From PKWO01 sp036384915 (GTDB taxonomy: Bacteria; Pseudomonadota; Gammaproteobacteria; Burkholderiales; Burkholderiaceae_D): a DNA stretch of 64,000 nucleotides. Positions 19,842 to 31,155 of the stretch are shown here, one piece after another. The stretch is from NCBI GenBank assembly GCA_036384915.1, contig DASVLJ010000027.1:1-64000 (forward strand), in the 5' to 3' direction. How positions within the stretch are numbered: the stretch's first letter is position 1; the number at the start of each line of letters is the position of its first letter. The notes under the pieces were generated by a model. It was not told the DNA's origin, made no database searches, and was given only the letters and a program-made list of their open reading frames with translations. The translations under genes and the position numbers were made by a program.

Positions 19842-20345
19842 ATGACTATCAAGATCGGCGACAAATTGCCCGACGGCACACTGGCTGAATTCATCGAAAC
19901 CGCGACCGATGCCTGCGCCATCGGCCCCAACACCTTCCAGGTCGCCGACTTGGTCAAGGGCAAGAAAATTGCCATATTCGGCCTGCCCGGCGCCTTCACA
20001 CCGACTTGCTCGGCCCAGCACGTGCCGGGTTACGTCAAGCATGCCGATGAACTCAAGGCCAAGGGCGTCGATGAAATCTGGTGCATCTCGGTCAACGACG
20101 CCTTCGTCATGGGCGCCTGGGGCCGCGACCAGAAATCGACCGGCATCGTGCGCATGATGGGTGACGGCAATGCCGACTTCAGCAAGGCGCTCGGCCTCTC
20201 CGCCGACTTCAGCAAGTTCGGCATGGGCACGCGTTCGCAGCGTTATTCGATGCTGGTGGAAGACGGTGTGGTCAAGCAGCTCAACATCGAAGCACCGGGC
20301 AAGTTCGAAGTGTCGAATGCCGAAACGCTGTTGGGCCAGCTGTAA
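19842..20345 (+). CDS. Peroxiredoxin (Prx5-type, AhpC/TSA family)
   Basis: A 167-residue thiol peroxidase reducing hydrogen and organic peroxides, probably with glutathione/glutaredoxin or thioredoxin as reductant (family knowledge). The active site PGAFTPTCS places the peroxidatic cysteine at residue 56. The framework DKLPDGTL at the start and GTRSQRYSMLVEDG later match Prx5. The start at ATG 19842 is fixed by AGAAGGAG at 19826-19833. It follows the dcw terminator, so it has its own promoter or relies on read-through. Confidence 0.9.
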   Translation: MTIKIGDKLPDGTLAEFIETATDACAIGPNTFQVADLVKGKKIAIFGLPGAFTPTCSAQHVPGYVKHADELKAKGVDEIWCISVNDAFVMGAWGRDQKSTGIVRMMGDGNADFSKALGLSADFSKFGMGTRSQRYSMLVEDGVVKQLNIEAPGKFEVSNAETLLGQL

Positions 20346-20357
20346 TATCAGGCTTTT

Positions 20358-20469
20358 CGTAGGTTGGTGCTGAGTGAAACGAAGCCCAACATCCGCACGC
20401 CGAATCAACGCCAGCGGTACCGCAAACTCAGCAATGTTGGGCATCGCATGCGCTCAGCGCCGACCTACG
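20358..20469. repeat. Long imperfect inverted repeat (REP-like)
   Basis: The left arm (20358-20392) begins CGTAGGTTGG and contains AAGCCCAACAT. The right arm (20434-20469) begins ATGTTGGGC and ends GACCTACG. The arms are reverse complements apart from a few mismatches and enclose about 41 bp. The pattern resembles intergenic palindromes built on the core GTAGGTTGGGCTGAGC found in many proteobacteria. It sits between the peroxiredoxin gene and the lpxC promoter. Confidence 0.6.
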
Positions 20470-20495
20470 ATCCCCGGTACGTCAACGTCCTCGGT

Positions 20496-20524
20496 TTAAC
20501 TGACCCGCCGGTAAGTTGTATAAT
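20496..20524 (+). promoter_or_regulatory. Promoter of lpxC
   Basis: A consensus -10 TATAAT (20519-20524) is preceded, at 17 bp, by TTAACT (20496-20501) as -35. The predicted transcription start, about 7 bp downstream, falls on or next to the lpxC ATG at 20531. There is no ribosome site between the -10 and the ATG. Confidence 0.65.
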
Positions 20525-20530
20525 GATCTC

Positions 20531-21466
20531 ATGCTGAAACAACGAACCGTCAAACAATTGGTCAAGACCATCGGTGTGGGTCTTCACTCCGGCACCAAGG
20601 TCGAGCTGACCCTGCGCCCCGCCGCCCCGGATACCGGCATTATCTTCCGCCGCGTCGATCTCGACCCTATCGTCGATTTTCCCGCCACGGCTTTACAGGT
20701 TGGCGATACGCGCATGGCTTCCGTGCTGGAAAAGGAAGGCGCGCGCGTCTCGACGGTCGAGCATTTGATGTCGGCTTGCGCAGGCCTTGGTATCGACAAT
20801 CTTTACGTCGACGTGACGGCCGAAGAAATTCCCATCATGGACGGTTCTGCCTCGTCGTTCGTCTTCCTGCTGCAGCAAGCCGGCATGCAGGAGCAGAACG
20901 CCGCCAAGAAATTCATCCGCGTCAAGAAAACCGTGGAAGTGCGCCATGGCGAAGGCGAGCAGGAGAAGTGGGCCCGTCTCGAACCCTATGACGGTTTCAA
21001 GCTGAAGTTCTTCATCGAATTCAAACATCCGGCCGTCGACGGCACGGGACAGGTGGCTGAAGTCGATTTCGGCCTCGATTCCTACGTCAAGGAAATCGCC
21101 CGCGCACGCACCTTCGGTTTCATGCAGGATGTGGAAATGTTGCGCGGCATCGGTTTGGCGCGCGGCGGCTCGCTGGAGAATGCGATCGTCATGGACGAGT
21201 ACCGCATTCTGAATTCCGACGGTCTGCGCTACGAAAATGAATTCGTGCGGCACAAGATTCTCGACGCCATCGGCGACCTTTATTTGATCGGGCATCCCTT
21301 CCTTGCGAATTACACGGCGCACAAGTCGGGGCACATGTTGAACAACATGCTGCTGCGCGAGCTGCTGGCGCATCCAGAGTCGTATGAGGTGGTCAGCTTC
21401 GACGACATCGATACTGCGCCGCAGAGCTATGTGCGCCAGGCCGGCCAGGAGTGGGCGTTCAATTAA
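20531..21466 (+). CDS. lpxC: UDP-3-O-acyl-GlcNAc deacetylase LpxC
   Basis: A 311-residue zinc enzyme for the committed step of lipid A synthesis, removing the acetyl group from UDP-3-O-acyl-GlcNAc. Zinc ligands are visible: His78 in VEHLM, and His241 and Asp245 in HKILDAIGD. The catalytic region includes His268 in SGHMLNN. The start MLKQRTVKQL is the family norm and lies 7 bp after a TATAAT box with no Shine-Dalgarno sequence, so translation may be leaderless. Confidence 0.97.
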   Translation: MLKQRTVKQLVKTIGVGLHSGTKVELTLRPAAPDTGIIFRRVDLDPIVDFPATALQVGDTRMASVLEKEGARVSTVEHLMSACAGLGIDNLYVDVTAEEIPIMDGSASSFVFLLQQAGMQEQNAAKKFIRVKKTVEVRHGEGEQEKWARLEPYDGFKLKFFIEFKHPAVDGTGQVAEVDFGLDSYVKEIARARTFGFMQDVEMLRGIGLARGGSLENAIVMDEYRILNSDGLRYENEFVRHKILDAIGDLYLIGHPFLANYTAHKSGHMLNNMLLRELLAHPESYEVVSFDDIDTAPQSYVRQAGQEWAFN

Positions 21467-21473
21467 CCTGCGC

Positions 21474-21968
21474 TCAGGTTTGTGTCCGCTTTTGCACCAG
21501 ATTCTTCAAAGCCGCCTTCAAGCTGTTGTTTTGCGGTGACTTTTCCAGCGACTCTTCAAGCCGTGCAAATGCCGCCACGGCGCCAGCCGGCAGGCCCGGA
21601 TGCGGAATTTTTGCTGGCTTGGCAACTTCCTTGACGACTTGCACTTTCAAACGTATTGCGATAACCTGCCAGCCCCGCTTCAGTAAATTGTCTTGCAGTT
21701 TAGGCAATTGCTGTTTGAGTTTGGCAGCCAGTGCGGCATTGGGAATCGCGATCGTCAATTGACCGTTTTCGAATGCCAGCGGAGAGCACCAGGCGAATTG
21801 CGTGGGGAGGATGGCGGCGCAGTCTTTTTGCAGCGCCACCAGTCTCGCGGCAGCCGGCAATAGTGTGGCCAGCTTGTCGTGGGCACGGAGGAAATCGACG
21901 GCGCCCTTGGCGGTTTTTGCCTTGGATGCGCCAGGGTGATAAGGGATAAACGATGCGGGTCTTGTCAT
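21474..21968 (-). CDS. DUF721/DciA-like protein
   Basis: A 164-residue protein of the DUF721 family. DciA members bind the replicative helicase DnaB and help load it in bacteria lacking DnaC. The conserved part is about 20-110, with LTIAIPNAALAAKLKQQLPKL, and the tail is basic and variable. It is convergent with lpxC (7 bp between stops) and divergent from the M23 peptidase gene. Family assignment is by overall pattern; the helicase role is inference. Confidence 0.75.
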   Translation of the reverse strand: MTRPASFIPYHPGASKAKTAKGAVDFLRAHDKLATLLPAAARLVALQKDCAAILPTQFAWCSPLAFENGQLTIAIPNAALAAKLKQQLPKLQDNLLKRGWQVIAIRLKVQVVKEVAKPAKIPHPGLPAGAVAAFARLEESLEKSPQNNSLKAALKNLVQKRTQT

Positions 21969-21997
21969 CGTAGAACCTTATCTTATAAGGGGTATGC

Positions 21998-23023
21998 ATG
22001 CAAATCATTCTGCTGCGTCCGCGCTCTGCACCGCTGACCTTGACGGTCCGCCACCTGCTGCTCGGTTGTGCGGGATTGGTCGTGGCGGTGACCCTCTGCG
22101 CCTATGCCATTTCCTATCTTGCCCGCCACAATAGTCTGCCTTTCATGGGCGATGTTGCGGCAGCCTCCGGCGACGATGCGGGCAAGAAAGACAAATACGT
22201 CAAAGAAAACCTTGCCGCCATCGCGGCCCGCGTCGGCGAATTGCAGGCGCGCATGATGCGCCTCGATGCCGTCGGCGAGCGCGTACAAGGTTTGGCAGGA
22301 GTCAAGCCCGAAGAGTTCAATTTCAAGAAGGCGCCGGCCGCCGATGGCAATAGTTCGTCCGCGCCCCAGAATCAGCAAAACCAGCAGGCGCACCCCGACG
22401 AAAAGATCCAGCCTGACTTGAGCATGGAGAGCATGCAAAAGCAGCTCGACGGGCTGGAGCTTGATATCGAACATCGTTCCGATTATTTGAATGTGGTTGA
22501 AACCACATTGATGACATATAACGTCAAATCGCGCCTCTTGCCGACGGTGCAGCCGGTCAATGTCACCTACAATGCCTCCGGTTTCGGCTGGCGCACGGAT
22601 CCTTTCACCGGCCGCTCGGCCTTTCACGAAGGCATCGACTTTCCCGGGCCAGTCGGCACGCCCATCGTGGCGGCGGCCGGCGGTGTCGTGATCGCCTCCG
22701 AGTACCACCACGAATACGGCAACATGCTCGAGATCGATCATGGCAATAATATCGTGACGCGATATGCCCACACTTCGAAGATACTAGTCAATGTGGGCGA
22801 CATCGTGCGGCGCGGCCAGCATGTGGCCGACATCGGTTCCACAGGGCGCTCCACGGGCGCCCATTTGCATTTTGAAGTGCTGGTCAAAGGCATGCAGCAG
22901 GACCCGCACAAATTCCTCTCGGCCGGCGCAGAGCAGGCGCGCGCCTTGCTGGCTGAAAACGAAGCGCCCAAGCTGACCACGGTTGCAGCCAACCTCGGCC
23001 GTCCCGCAGCGCTTCCGCGCTAG
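21998..23023 (+). CDS. M23 family metallopeptidase
   Basis: A 341-residue envelope protein: one N-terminal membrane helix (about 18-40), a linker with a Gln/Asn-rich patch (about 118-130), and a LytM/M23 domain (about 195-300). The zinc ligands look complete (His210 and Asp214 in FHEGIDF, His291 in GAHLHFEV), so it should be an active peptidoglycan endopeptidase rather than an EnvC-like activator. The gene often sits just before secA in related bacteria. Confidence 0.88.
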   Translation: MQIILLRPRSAPLTLTVRHLLLGCAGLVVAVTLCAYAISYLARHNSLPFMGDVAAASGDDAGKKDKYVKENLAAIAARVGELQARMMRLDAVGERVQGLAGVKPEEFNFKKAPAADGNSSSAPQNQQNQQAHPDEKIQPDLSMESMQKQLDGLELDIEHRSDYLNVVETTLMTYNVKSRLLPTVQPVNVTYNASGFGWRTDPFTGRSAFHEGIDFPGPVGTPIVAAAGGVVIASEYHHEYGNMLEIDHGNNIVTRYAHTSKILVNVGDIVRRGQHVADIGSTGRSTGAHLHFEVLVKGMQQDPHKFLSAGAEQARALLAENEAPKLTTVAANLGRPAALPR

Positions 23024-23370
23024 TTCCCCGGCGTTACCCTCTTGTTTCCTGCCGCGTAGCCCATATTTGGGCTGTCTGCCATGCTAAAATCCAAGGCTTT
23101 TAGCTGTTTTGCACGGTTTTTCGTTTTACTTCGTCCCAATTTCCGCGGGCAGCCTGTCGGACTTAAGGAATCGAAGCGAAAAAATGGCTGGGCGAGCACA
23201 GATTTTGCCGATTTTTTTGTGTCAATAGCGGAACTATCGACCAAAAAAACGGTGAAATATGGGCCGGCCAGGCATTTTTGCAGCCGATTCCCCTTAAGTC
23301 CGGCAGGCTTCCGTAGGCTGTGAAGCTGAAATTGGAGTCTTGCCGCGATCATTACTATTCAAACTCTAGC
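23024..23370 (+). other. Intergenic region and leader upstream of secA
   Basis: No credible gene. An extended -10 element TGCTAAAAT (23082-23090) may be the secA promoter; no good -35 box precedes it. Further down, 23208-23253 folds into a long hairpin: CCG/CGG, then T7 pairing A7, then GTCAATAG with CTATCGAC (one mismatch) around CGGAA. The T-tract is inside the stem, so it is not a normal terminator and could regulate secA. No SecM-like gene is present. Confidence 0.4.
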
Positions 23371-26136
<2,766 letters not shown>

Positions 26137-26158
26137 CTGCGGCTTGATCCGTAAAAAG

Positions 26159-26189
26159 GGCGGGCGGGGTTTCCCCTCCCGCCTTTTTT
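26159..26189 (+). terminator. Rho-independent terminator after secA
   Basis: GGCGGG(C)GGGG pairs with CCCC(T)CCCGCC around TTT, an 11-bp stem with one mismatch, followed by six T. It begins 22 nt after the secA stop. Confidence 0.85.
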
Positions 26190-26308
26190 ATTCGCGCGGC
26201 TGGCGCAAGCCTTGGCCGGCGGATCCTATTACAATAGCGGACGAATCGCCGGACTGCGCAGCCGCAGTCCGGCACCCCATCCAACATTGAACCGATCGCG
26301 AACACATC

Positions 26309-27550
26309 ATGGCCGTCAATCTTCCGCTCCCCGTCGCAGCCGACTTGAAACCTGTCAACGGCATCGAACTCGGCTTCGCCGAGGCCGGTGTGCGCAAGGC
26401 CAACCGCAAGGATTTGCTGGTGATGAAGCTGGCCCCCTCGGCCACGGTTTCCGGCGTGTTCACCACCAACCGTTTCTGCGCCGCCCCGGTGCAGGTGTGC
26501 AAGGCGCATCTGGAGGGCTTGCACTTGACGGCTTCGTCCTCGATTCGCGCCCTGGTCGTCAATACCGGCAATGCCAACGCCGGCACCGGCGAAGCGGGCT
26601 TGATGGCCGCCAATGCCACGTGCGCCGCCTTGGCCGAACTGCTGGACTGCGATGCGGCGCAAATCCTGCCGTTTTCCACCGGCGTGATTCTCGAACCTTT
26701 GCCGGTGGACCGTATCAAGGCCGGTTTGCCGGTCGCCATCGCCAATCTCAAGGCCGACAACTGGTATGCGGCGGCCGAAGCCATCATGACTACCGATACG
26801 CAGCCCAAGGCGGCATCGAGCACCGCAGTCATCGACGGCCACACCATCACCCTGACCGGCATCAGCAAGGGGGCCGGCATGATCCGTCCGAACATGGCGA
26901 CGATGCTCGGTTTCCTCGCCTGCGATGCCAAGGTCTCGCAGCGCGTGCTCGACCATCTCGTGAAGGAAGCGGCAGACCATTCCTTCAACTGCATCACCAT
27001 CGACGGCGATACCTCGACCAATGACTCTTTCATCGTGATCGCGACAGGCACTTCCGGCCTGGAAATCAGCTCGGTCGATACGCCCGAGTACGAGGCACTG
27101 GCCAAGGCCGTTACGACGCTGGCGCAAAACCTGTCGCAGCAAATCATCCGCGACGGCGAAGGCGCGACCAAGTTCATCACCGTCACCGTCGAGGAAGGCG
27201 CGAACACGGAAGAATGCCGCAAAGTGGCCTATGCGATCGCACATTCGCCGCTGGTCAAGACCGCTTTCTTCGCGTCCGACCCCAACCTCGGCCGCATCCT
27301 GGCCGCAGTCGGCTATGCCGGCATCAACGACCTCGACGTCAACAAGATCAACCTTTACCTCGACGATGTCTGGGTCGCCAAGCATGGCGGACGCCATCCA
27401 GACTACCGCGAGGAAGACGGCCAGCGCGTGATGAAGCAAAGCGAGATCACGGTGCGCGTCAAGCTCGGACGCGGCAGCGTGGCGGCGACGGTCTGGACTT
27501 GCGATCTGTCGCACGACTACGTGTCGATCAACGCCGATTACCGTTCCTGA
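26309..27550 (+). CDS. argJ: Bifunctional glutamate N-acetyltransferase / ornithine acetyltransferase
   Basis: A 413-residue enzyme of the cyclic arginine pathway. It moves acetyl from N-acetylornithine to glutamate and can also use acetyl-CoA. The precursor cleaves itself at the conserved ATML site within KGAGMIRPNMATML, making the Thr the nucleophile of the beta chain. The N-terminal half contains the conserved NTGNANAGTGEAGL. It begins about 120 bp after the secA terminator, so it is a separate transcription unit, probably continuing into the next genes. Confidence 0.96.
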   Translation: MAVNLPLPVAADLKPVNGIELGFAEAGVRKANRKDLLVMKLAPSATVSGVFTTNRFCAAPVQVCKAHLEGLHLTASSSIRALVVNTGNANAGTGEAGLMAANATCAALAELLDCDAAQILPFSTGVILEPLPVDRIKAGLPVAIANLKADNWYAAAEAIMTTDTQPKAASSTAVIDGHTITLTGISKGAGMIRPNMATMLGFLACDAKVSQRVLDHLVKEAADHSFNCITIDGDTSTNDSFIVIATGTSGLEISSVDTPEYEALAKAVTTLAQNLSQQIIRDGEGATKFITVTVEEGANTEECRKVAYAIAHSPLVKTAFFASDPNLGRILAAVGYAGINDLDVNKINLYLDDVWVAKHGGRHPDYREEDGQRVMKQSEITVRVKLGRGSVAATVWTCDLSHDYVSINADYRS

Positions 27551-27551
27551 A

Positions 27552-28412
27552 ATGGCGGATCTGGAGCACTTGATCGCGCGTGCGGAAAGCCTGCTTGCGC
27601 GGCTTGAGGCGGTCTTGCCGCCCGCAGCGCCTGCAGCCGCTTGGGAAAGCGCCACCGCGTTCCGCTGGCGCAAGCGCAACGGCCAGGGTTTCCTGCAAGC
27701 GGTGCGCAATACTTCGGCCATTGCCTTCTCCGATTTGCAAAACATCGGGCCGCAAAAAGCGCTGATCGAGCAGAATACCCGCCAGTTTGTCGCCGGCTTG
27801 CCGGCCAATAACGTGCTCCTGACGGGCGCGCGCGGTACCGGCAAGTCTTCGCTGATCAAGGCCTGCCTGAATCAGTTTGCCGCCCAGGGCTTACGCTTGA
27901 TCGAAGTCGACAAGGACGACCTGGTCGATTTGCCCGACATCGTCGATCTGGTGAGCGACCGTGCCGAGCGCTTCGTCATCTTTTGCGACGATCTCTCGTT
28001 CGGCGAGGGCGAGCGCGGCTACAAGGCCTTGAAGGTGGCCCTGGACGGTAGTGTCTCGGCCCAGTCCGACAACGTGCTGGTCTATGCCACATCGAACCGG
28101 CGCCACCTGCTGCCAGAAAGCATGACCGACAATGCAGGCTACAAGCACACCGAGGACGGCGACCTGCATCCGGGCGAAACAGTGGAAGAAAAGATTTCAC
28201 TGTCCGAGCGCTTCGGCCTGTGGGTGTCGTTCTATCCGTTCAGGCAGGACGACTATCTGAACATCGTCGCACACTGGCTGCGCCAGCTCGGCTGCGACGA
28301 TGAACAGATCGCCACGGCGCACGACGATGCCTTGCGCTGGGCTTTGCAGCGCGGTTCGCGCTCGGGGCGTGTCGCTTGGCAATTCGCCAAGGATTTCGCG
28401 GGTAAGAAATAA
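27552..28412 (+). CDS. DUF815 family P-loop ATPase
   Basis: A 286-residue AAA-like ATPase with Walker A GARGTGKSSL (about 96-105) and a Walker B-like FVIFCDDLSF. Family members are annotated DUF815 and have no agreed role. It starts 1 bp after argJ and its stop overlaps the mutT start, so the three genes are co-transcribed. In related bacteria the argJ-DUF815-mutT arrangement is common. Confidence 0.88.
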   Translation: MADLEHLIARAESLLARLEAVLPPAAPAAAWESATAFRWRKRNGQGFLQAVRNTSAIAFSDLQNIGPQKALIEQNTRQFVAGLPANNVLLTGARGTGKSSLIKACLNQFAAQGLRLIEVDKDDLVDLPDIVDLVSDRAERFVIFCDDLSFGEGERGYKALKVALDGSVSAQSDNVLVYATSNRRHLLPESMTDNAGYKHTEDGDLHPGETVEEKISLSERFGLWVSFYPFRQDDYLNIVAHWLRQLGCDDEQIATAHDDALRWALQRGSRSGRVAWQFAKDFAGKK

Positions 28413-28816
28413 TGCCGGCAAAACCGATCGATGTGGCCGTGGGCATCCTGATGCAACCCAACGGCGACGTGCTTCTGGGGCAGCGCCCGGAAGGCAAGCC
28501 CTATGCCGGCTACTGGGAATTCCCGGGCGGCAAGGTGGAGCCGGGCGAAGCCATCGTCGATGCCTTGAAGCGCGAATTTGTCGAGGAACTCGGGGTGACT
28601 GTCAAATCGGCAGAGCCCTGGTGTGGCGTCGAGCATATTTACCCGCACGCCCATGTCAGATTACATTTCTATATCAGCCGCGATTGGGACGGCGAGCCGC
28701 AAAGCCTGGAGGGGCAAGCCTTCGCCTGGCAGGGCAGCGTAGGCGTGGAGCCGCTATTGCCGGCCACGATCCCCTTGATCGAATGGCTCGACAAGCTACG
28801 ATGGGAGAAAGAATAA
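28412..28816 (+). CDS. mutT: MutT-like Nudix hydrolase (8-oxo-dGTP diphosphatase)
   Basis: A 134-residue Nudix enzyme that cleans oxidised guanine nucleotides from the dNTP pool. The Nudix box starts at GGKVEPGE and continues through REFVEELGV (about 39-61). The preceding YWEFPGGK is typical of MutT. It overlaps the ATPase gene upstream and dadA downstream (TAATG). Confidence 0.9.
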   Translation: MPAKPIDVAVGILMQPNGDVLLGQRPEGKPYAGYWEFPGGKVEPGEAIVDALKREFVEELGVTVKSAEPWCGVEHIYPHAHVRLHFYISRDWDGEPQSLEGQAFAWQGSVGVEPLLPATIPLIEWLDKLRWEKE

Positions 28817-30069
28817 TGAAAGTCGTGATACTCGGCGCCGGCGTCATCGGTACCGCCTCGGCCTATTACCTCGCGCAAGCCGGTCATGAAGTGACCGTGA
28901 TCGAGCGCCAGACCGGCCCTGGCTTGGAAACCAGCTTCGCCAATGCCGGCGAGGTTTCGCCCGGCTATGCGGCGCCATGGGCCGGGCCCGGTATTCCCAT
29001 GAAAGCGGTCAAGTGGCTCCTGATGCGCCACAGCCCGCTGGCGATCCGTCCCAGCGTCGACCCGCAGATGTGGTCCTGGGTGTTCCGCATGCTGCGCAAC
29101 TGCACGTCGGCGCGTTATGAAGTCAACAAGAGCCGTATGGTGCGCCTGGCCGAATACAGCCGCGATTGCCTGATCGATTTGCGCAAGGACACCGGCATCA
29201 GCTACGACGAGCGCAGCCAAGGTACGCTGCAGTTGTTCCGCACGCAAAAGCAGCTTGACGCCTCGGCCGCCGACATCGCGGTTTTGCAGCGTTACGGCGT
29301 GCCATACGAAGTACTCGACCCGACCGCTTGCCTGAAAGTGGAGCCGGCCTTGGTGCATGTACGGCAAAAATTTGTCGGGGCCCTGCGCCTGCCCGGCGAC
29401 GAGACCGGCGATTGCTTCAAGTTCACGCAGGCCCTGGCCGGCATGGCGCAAAAGCTCGGTGTGCAATTCCGCTATGGCGTGACGATAGACCGCTTGCTCG
29501 CCCAGGGTGACAAAATCGCCGGTATCGCCACTTCGGTCGGCGAATTGCATGCGGACGCCTACGTTCTGGCCATGGGCAGCTATTCGGCCGCTTATCTGCG
29601 CGGCATCGGCCTGCACGTCCCGATCTATCCGATCAAGGGCTATTCGATCACGGTGCCGATCACCGACGCCTCGCGAGCACCGGAATCGACCATCATGGAC
29701 GAGACCTTCAAGGTCGCGATCACGCGCCTGGGCGACCGCATCCGCGTCGGGGGGACGGCCGAAATCGCCGGCTTCGATTTGCGCCTGCATGCGCGCCGGC
29801 GCGAAACGCTGGAGCATTCCGTGACCGACCTGTTTCCCGACAGCGGCGATGTGGCCAAGGCGGAATTCTGGTGCGGCCTGCGCCCGATGACGCCGGACGG
29901 CACGCCTGTGCTGGGCAAGACGCGTTATGGCAACTTGTTCCTGAACAGCGGCCACGGTACGCTGGGCTGGACCATGGCTTGCGGGTCGGGACGGGTGATG
30001 GCCGATATCGTGTCGGGCAAGAAGCCCGATATCGACCTGGAAGGCTTGTCGATGGAGCGCTATCGTTAA
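28816..30069 (+). CDS. dadA: D-amino acid dehydrogenase, small subunit
   Basis: A 417-residue FAD-dependent enzyme that oxidises D-amino acids, mainly D-alanine, and feeds electrons to the respiratory chain at the inner membrane. The dinucleotide-binding VVILGAGVIGTASAYYLA is at the N-terminus, and the DadA signature FANAGEVSPGYAAPWAGPG follows. ATG 28816 overlaps the mutT stop. D-alanine released by wall turnover is the likely substrate (inference). Confidence 0.93.
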   Translation: MKVVILGAGVIGTASAYYLAQAGHEVTVIERQTGPGLETSFANAGEVSPGYAAPWAGPGIPMKAVKWLLMRHSPLAIRPSVDPQMWSWVFRMLRNCTSARYEVNKSRMVRLAEYSRDCLIDLRKDTGISYDERSQGTLQLFRTQKQLDASAADIAVLQRYGVPYEVLDPTACLKVEPALVHVRQKFVGALRLPGDETGDCFKFTQALAGMAQKLGVQFRYGVTIDRLLAQGDKIAGIATSVGELHADAYVLAMGSYSAAYLRGIGLHVPIYPIKGYSITVPITDASRAPESTIMDETFKVAITRLGDRIRVGGTAEIAGFDLRLHARRRETLEHSVTDLFPDSGDVAKAEFWCGLRPMTPDGTPVLGKTRYGNLFLNSGHGTLGWTMACGSGRVMADIVSGKKPDIDLEGLSMERYR

Positions 30070-30109
30070 GACCGGGCTTCGCTCTGCGCCCTTCTACGAT
30101 TCGCCTTGG

Positions 30110-30301
30110 TTAATGGGATGATGTCGGCTCTTCGTCATCCATCCCTTGCGGCGGATTGACGGCAGGAATCACGTACTTTTCTTCAGCCCAGGCACCGAGA
30201 TCGATCTGTTTGCAGCGTTCGCTGCAAAACGGCCGGTATTTATTCTGTTCCACCCATTCGACCTTTTTGCCGCATGTCGGGCAATCGACTTTGGTAACCA
30301 T
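30110..30301 (-). CDS. yacG: Zinc-binding protein YacG (DNA gyrase inhibitor)
   Basis: A 63-residue zinc protein with a four-cysteine site: CPTCGK near the N-terminus and CSERCK about 18 residues later. The C-terminal tail is acidic. E. coli YacG binds GyrB and inhibits gyrase. It is last in the minus-strand run and its start overlaps the zapD stop by one base. It is convergent with dadA. Confidence 0.93.
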   Translation of the reverse strand: MVTKVDCPTCGKKVEWVEQNKYRPFCSERCKQIDLGAWAEEKYVIPAVNPPQGMDDEEPTSSH

Positions 30302-31056
30302 CAGAAATTGCAGAGCGTCAGCTCAAAAGGCACATCGTGCTCAGTCGAGCGCGGTTTCATGTCGCCATCTTGCAGCATGAAGCGCACCCAGAGCATGTAT
30401 TTGTTGGCGGAAATTTCAGGAATGACGCCTAGCGTCTCGTCTAGGGTCAGGCGCAGCATCTGATATACCTTGCCTTGCAGCATCTGCTGATAACTGCCGG
30501 CATTGGCAATCATCTTCGCCGGCCGGCCCGATTCGCGCAGCAGGCGCAGCACGATGTTGATGGCATCGAACAGGGGGGCCAGCGGTGCAAACCAGTTGGC
30601 GATATCCGCGGCGCGCTGCTCGGCCGGACGCTGCTGCCAAGCATAGTAGGATGGCAGATCGAATTCGCAGGCACCGCCTGGGATGATGGTGCGGCCGCGT
30701 ATGCTCATTAGCCATTCGTTGTCGCGGATATGCTGGCCGGTTTTGCCTTGGGCGGCCACGAGGGCACTGCCGGCTCGGTCGACTTCGGAGAGCACGGCAT
30801 CGAGCCGGTCCGCTTCGACGGCGGGATTGGACTTGAAGCCGAGCAGGGTCTGTTTCTGCCTCTCAAGCTCTTGCAACAAATCGGATTTGAGATCGGCCCG
30901 CCCGGCCACTTCTAGCATTTCGAAAATCGTCGACAGCGCGACATGGTGTTGCAGGGGATGTTCCTGATTAAGGAAAAATACGAATTTTTCGTACAAATCC
31001 TCTAACCGCAGCAAGGTGCGAATACGCTCGTTGAAAGGGTATTCGTAGACAATCAA
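30301..31056 (-). CDS. zapD: Cell division protein ZapD
   Basis: A 251-residue cytoplasmic protein that binds the FtsZ C-terminal peptide and bundles protofilaments. The N-terminus VYEYPFNERIRTLLRLEDLY is the clearest family mark, followed by a mostly helical body and a C-terminal beta domain. The start is a TTG, supported by GAGGAAAC just upstream on the minus strand. It lies in the usual coaE-zapD-yacG order. Confidence 0.94.
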   Translation of the reverse strand: MIVYEYPFNERIRTLLRLEDLYEKFVFFLNQEHPLQHHVALSTIFEMLEVAGRADLKSDLLQELERQKQTLLGFKSNPAVEADRLDAVLSEVDRAGSALVAAQGKTGQHIRDNEWLMSIRGRTIIPGGACEFDLPSYYAWQQRPAEQRAADIANWFAPLAPLFDAINIVLRLLRESGRPAKMIANAGSYQQMLQGKVYQMLRLTLDETLGVIPEISANKYMLWVRFMLQDGDMKPRSTEHDVPFELTLCNF

Positions 31057-31155
31057 AATGTTTCCTCGGCAGATTCGGTGGCGATACGTGATTCTGAACG
31101 AAGGCGTAAAAAATTACAAATGTTGTACACGACTTATTTCGCTGGATGACCCGGT

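Noticed and set aside
21998..23023. SecM-like secretion monitor upstream of secA
   Set aside because: The gene there encodes an M23 peptidase with zinc ligands, and no arrest peptide is visible at its C-terminus.
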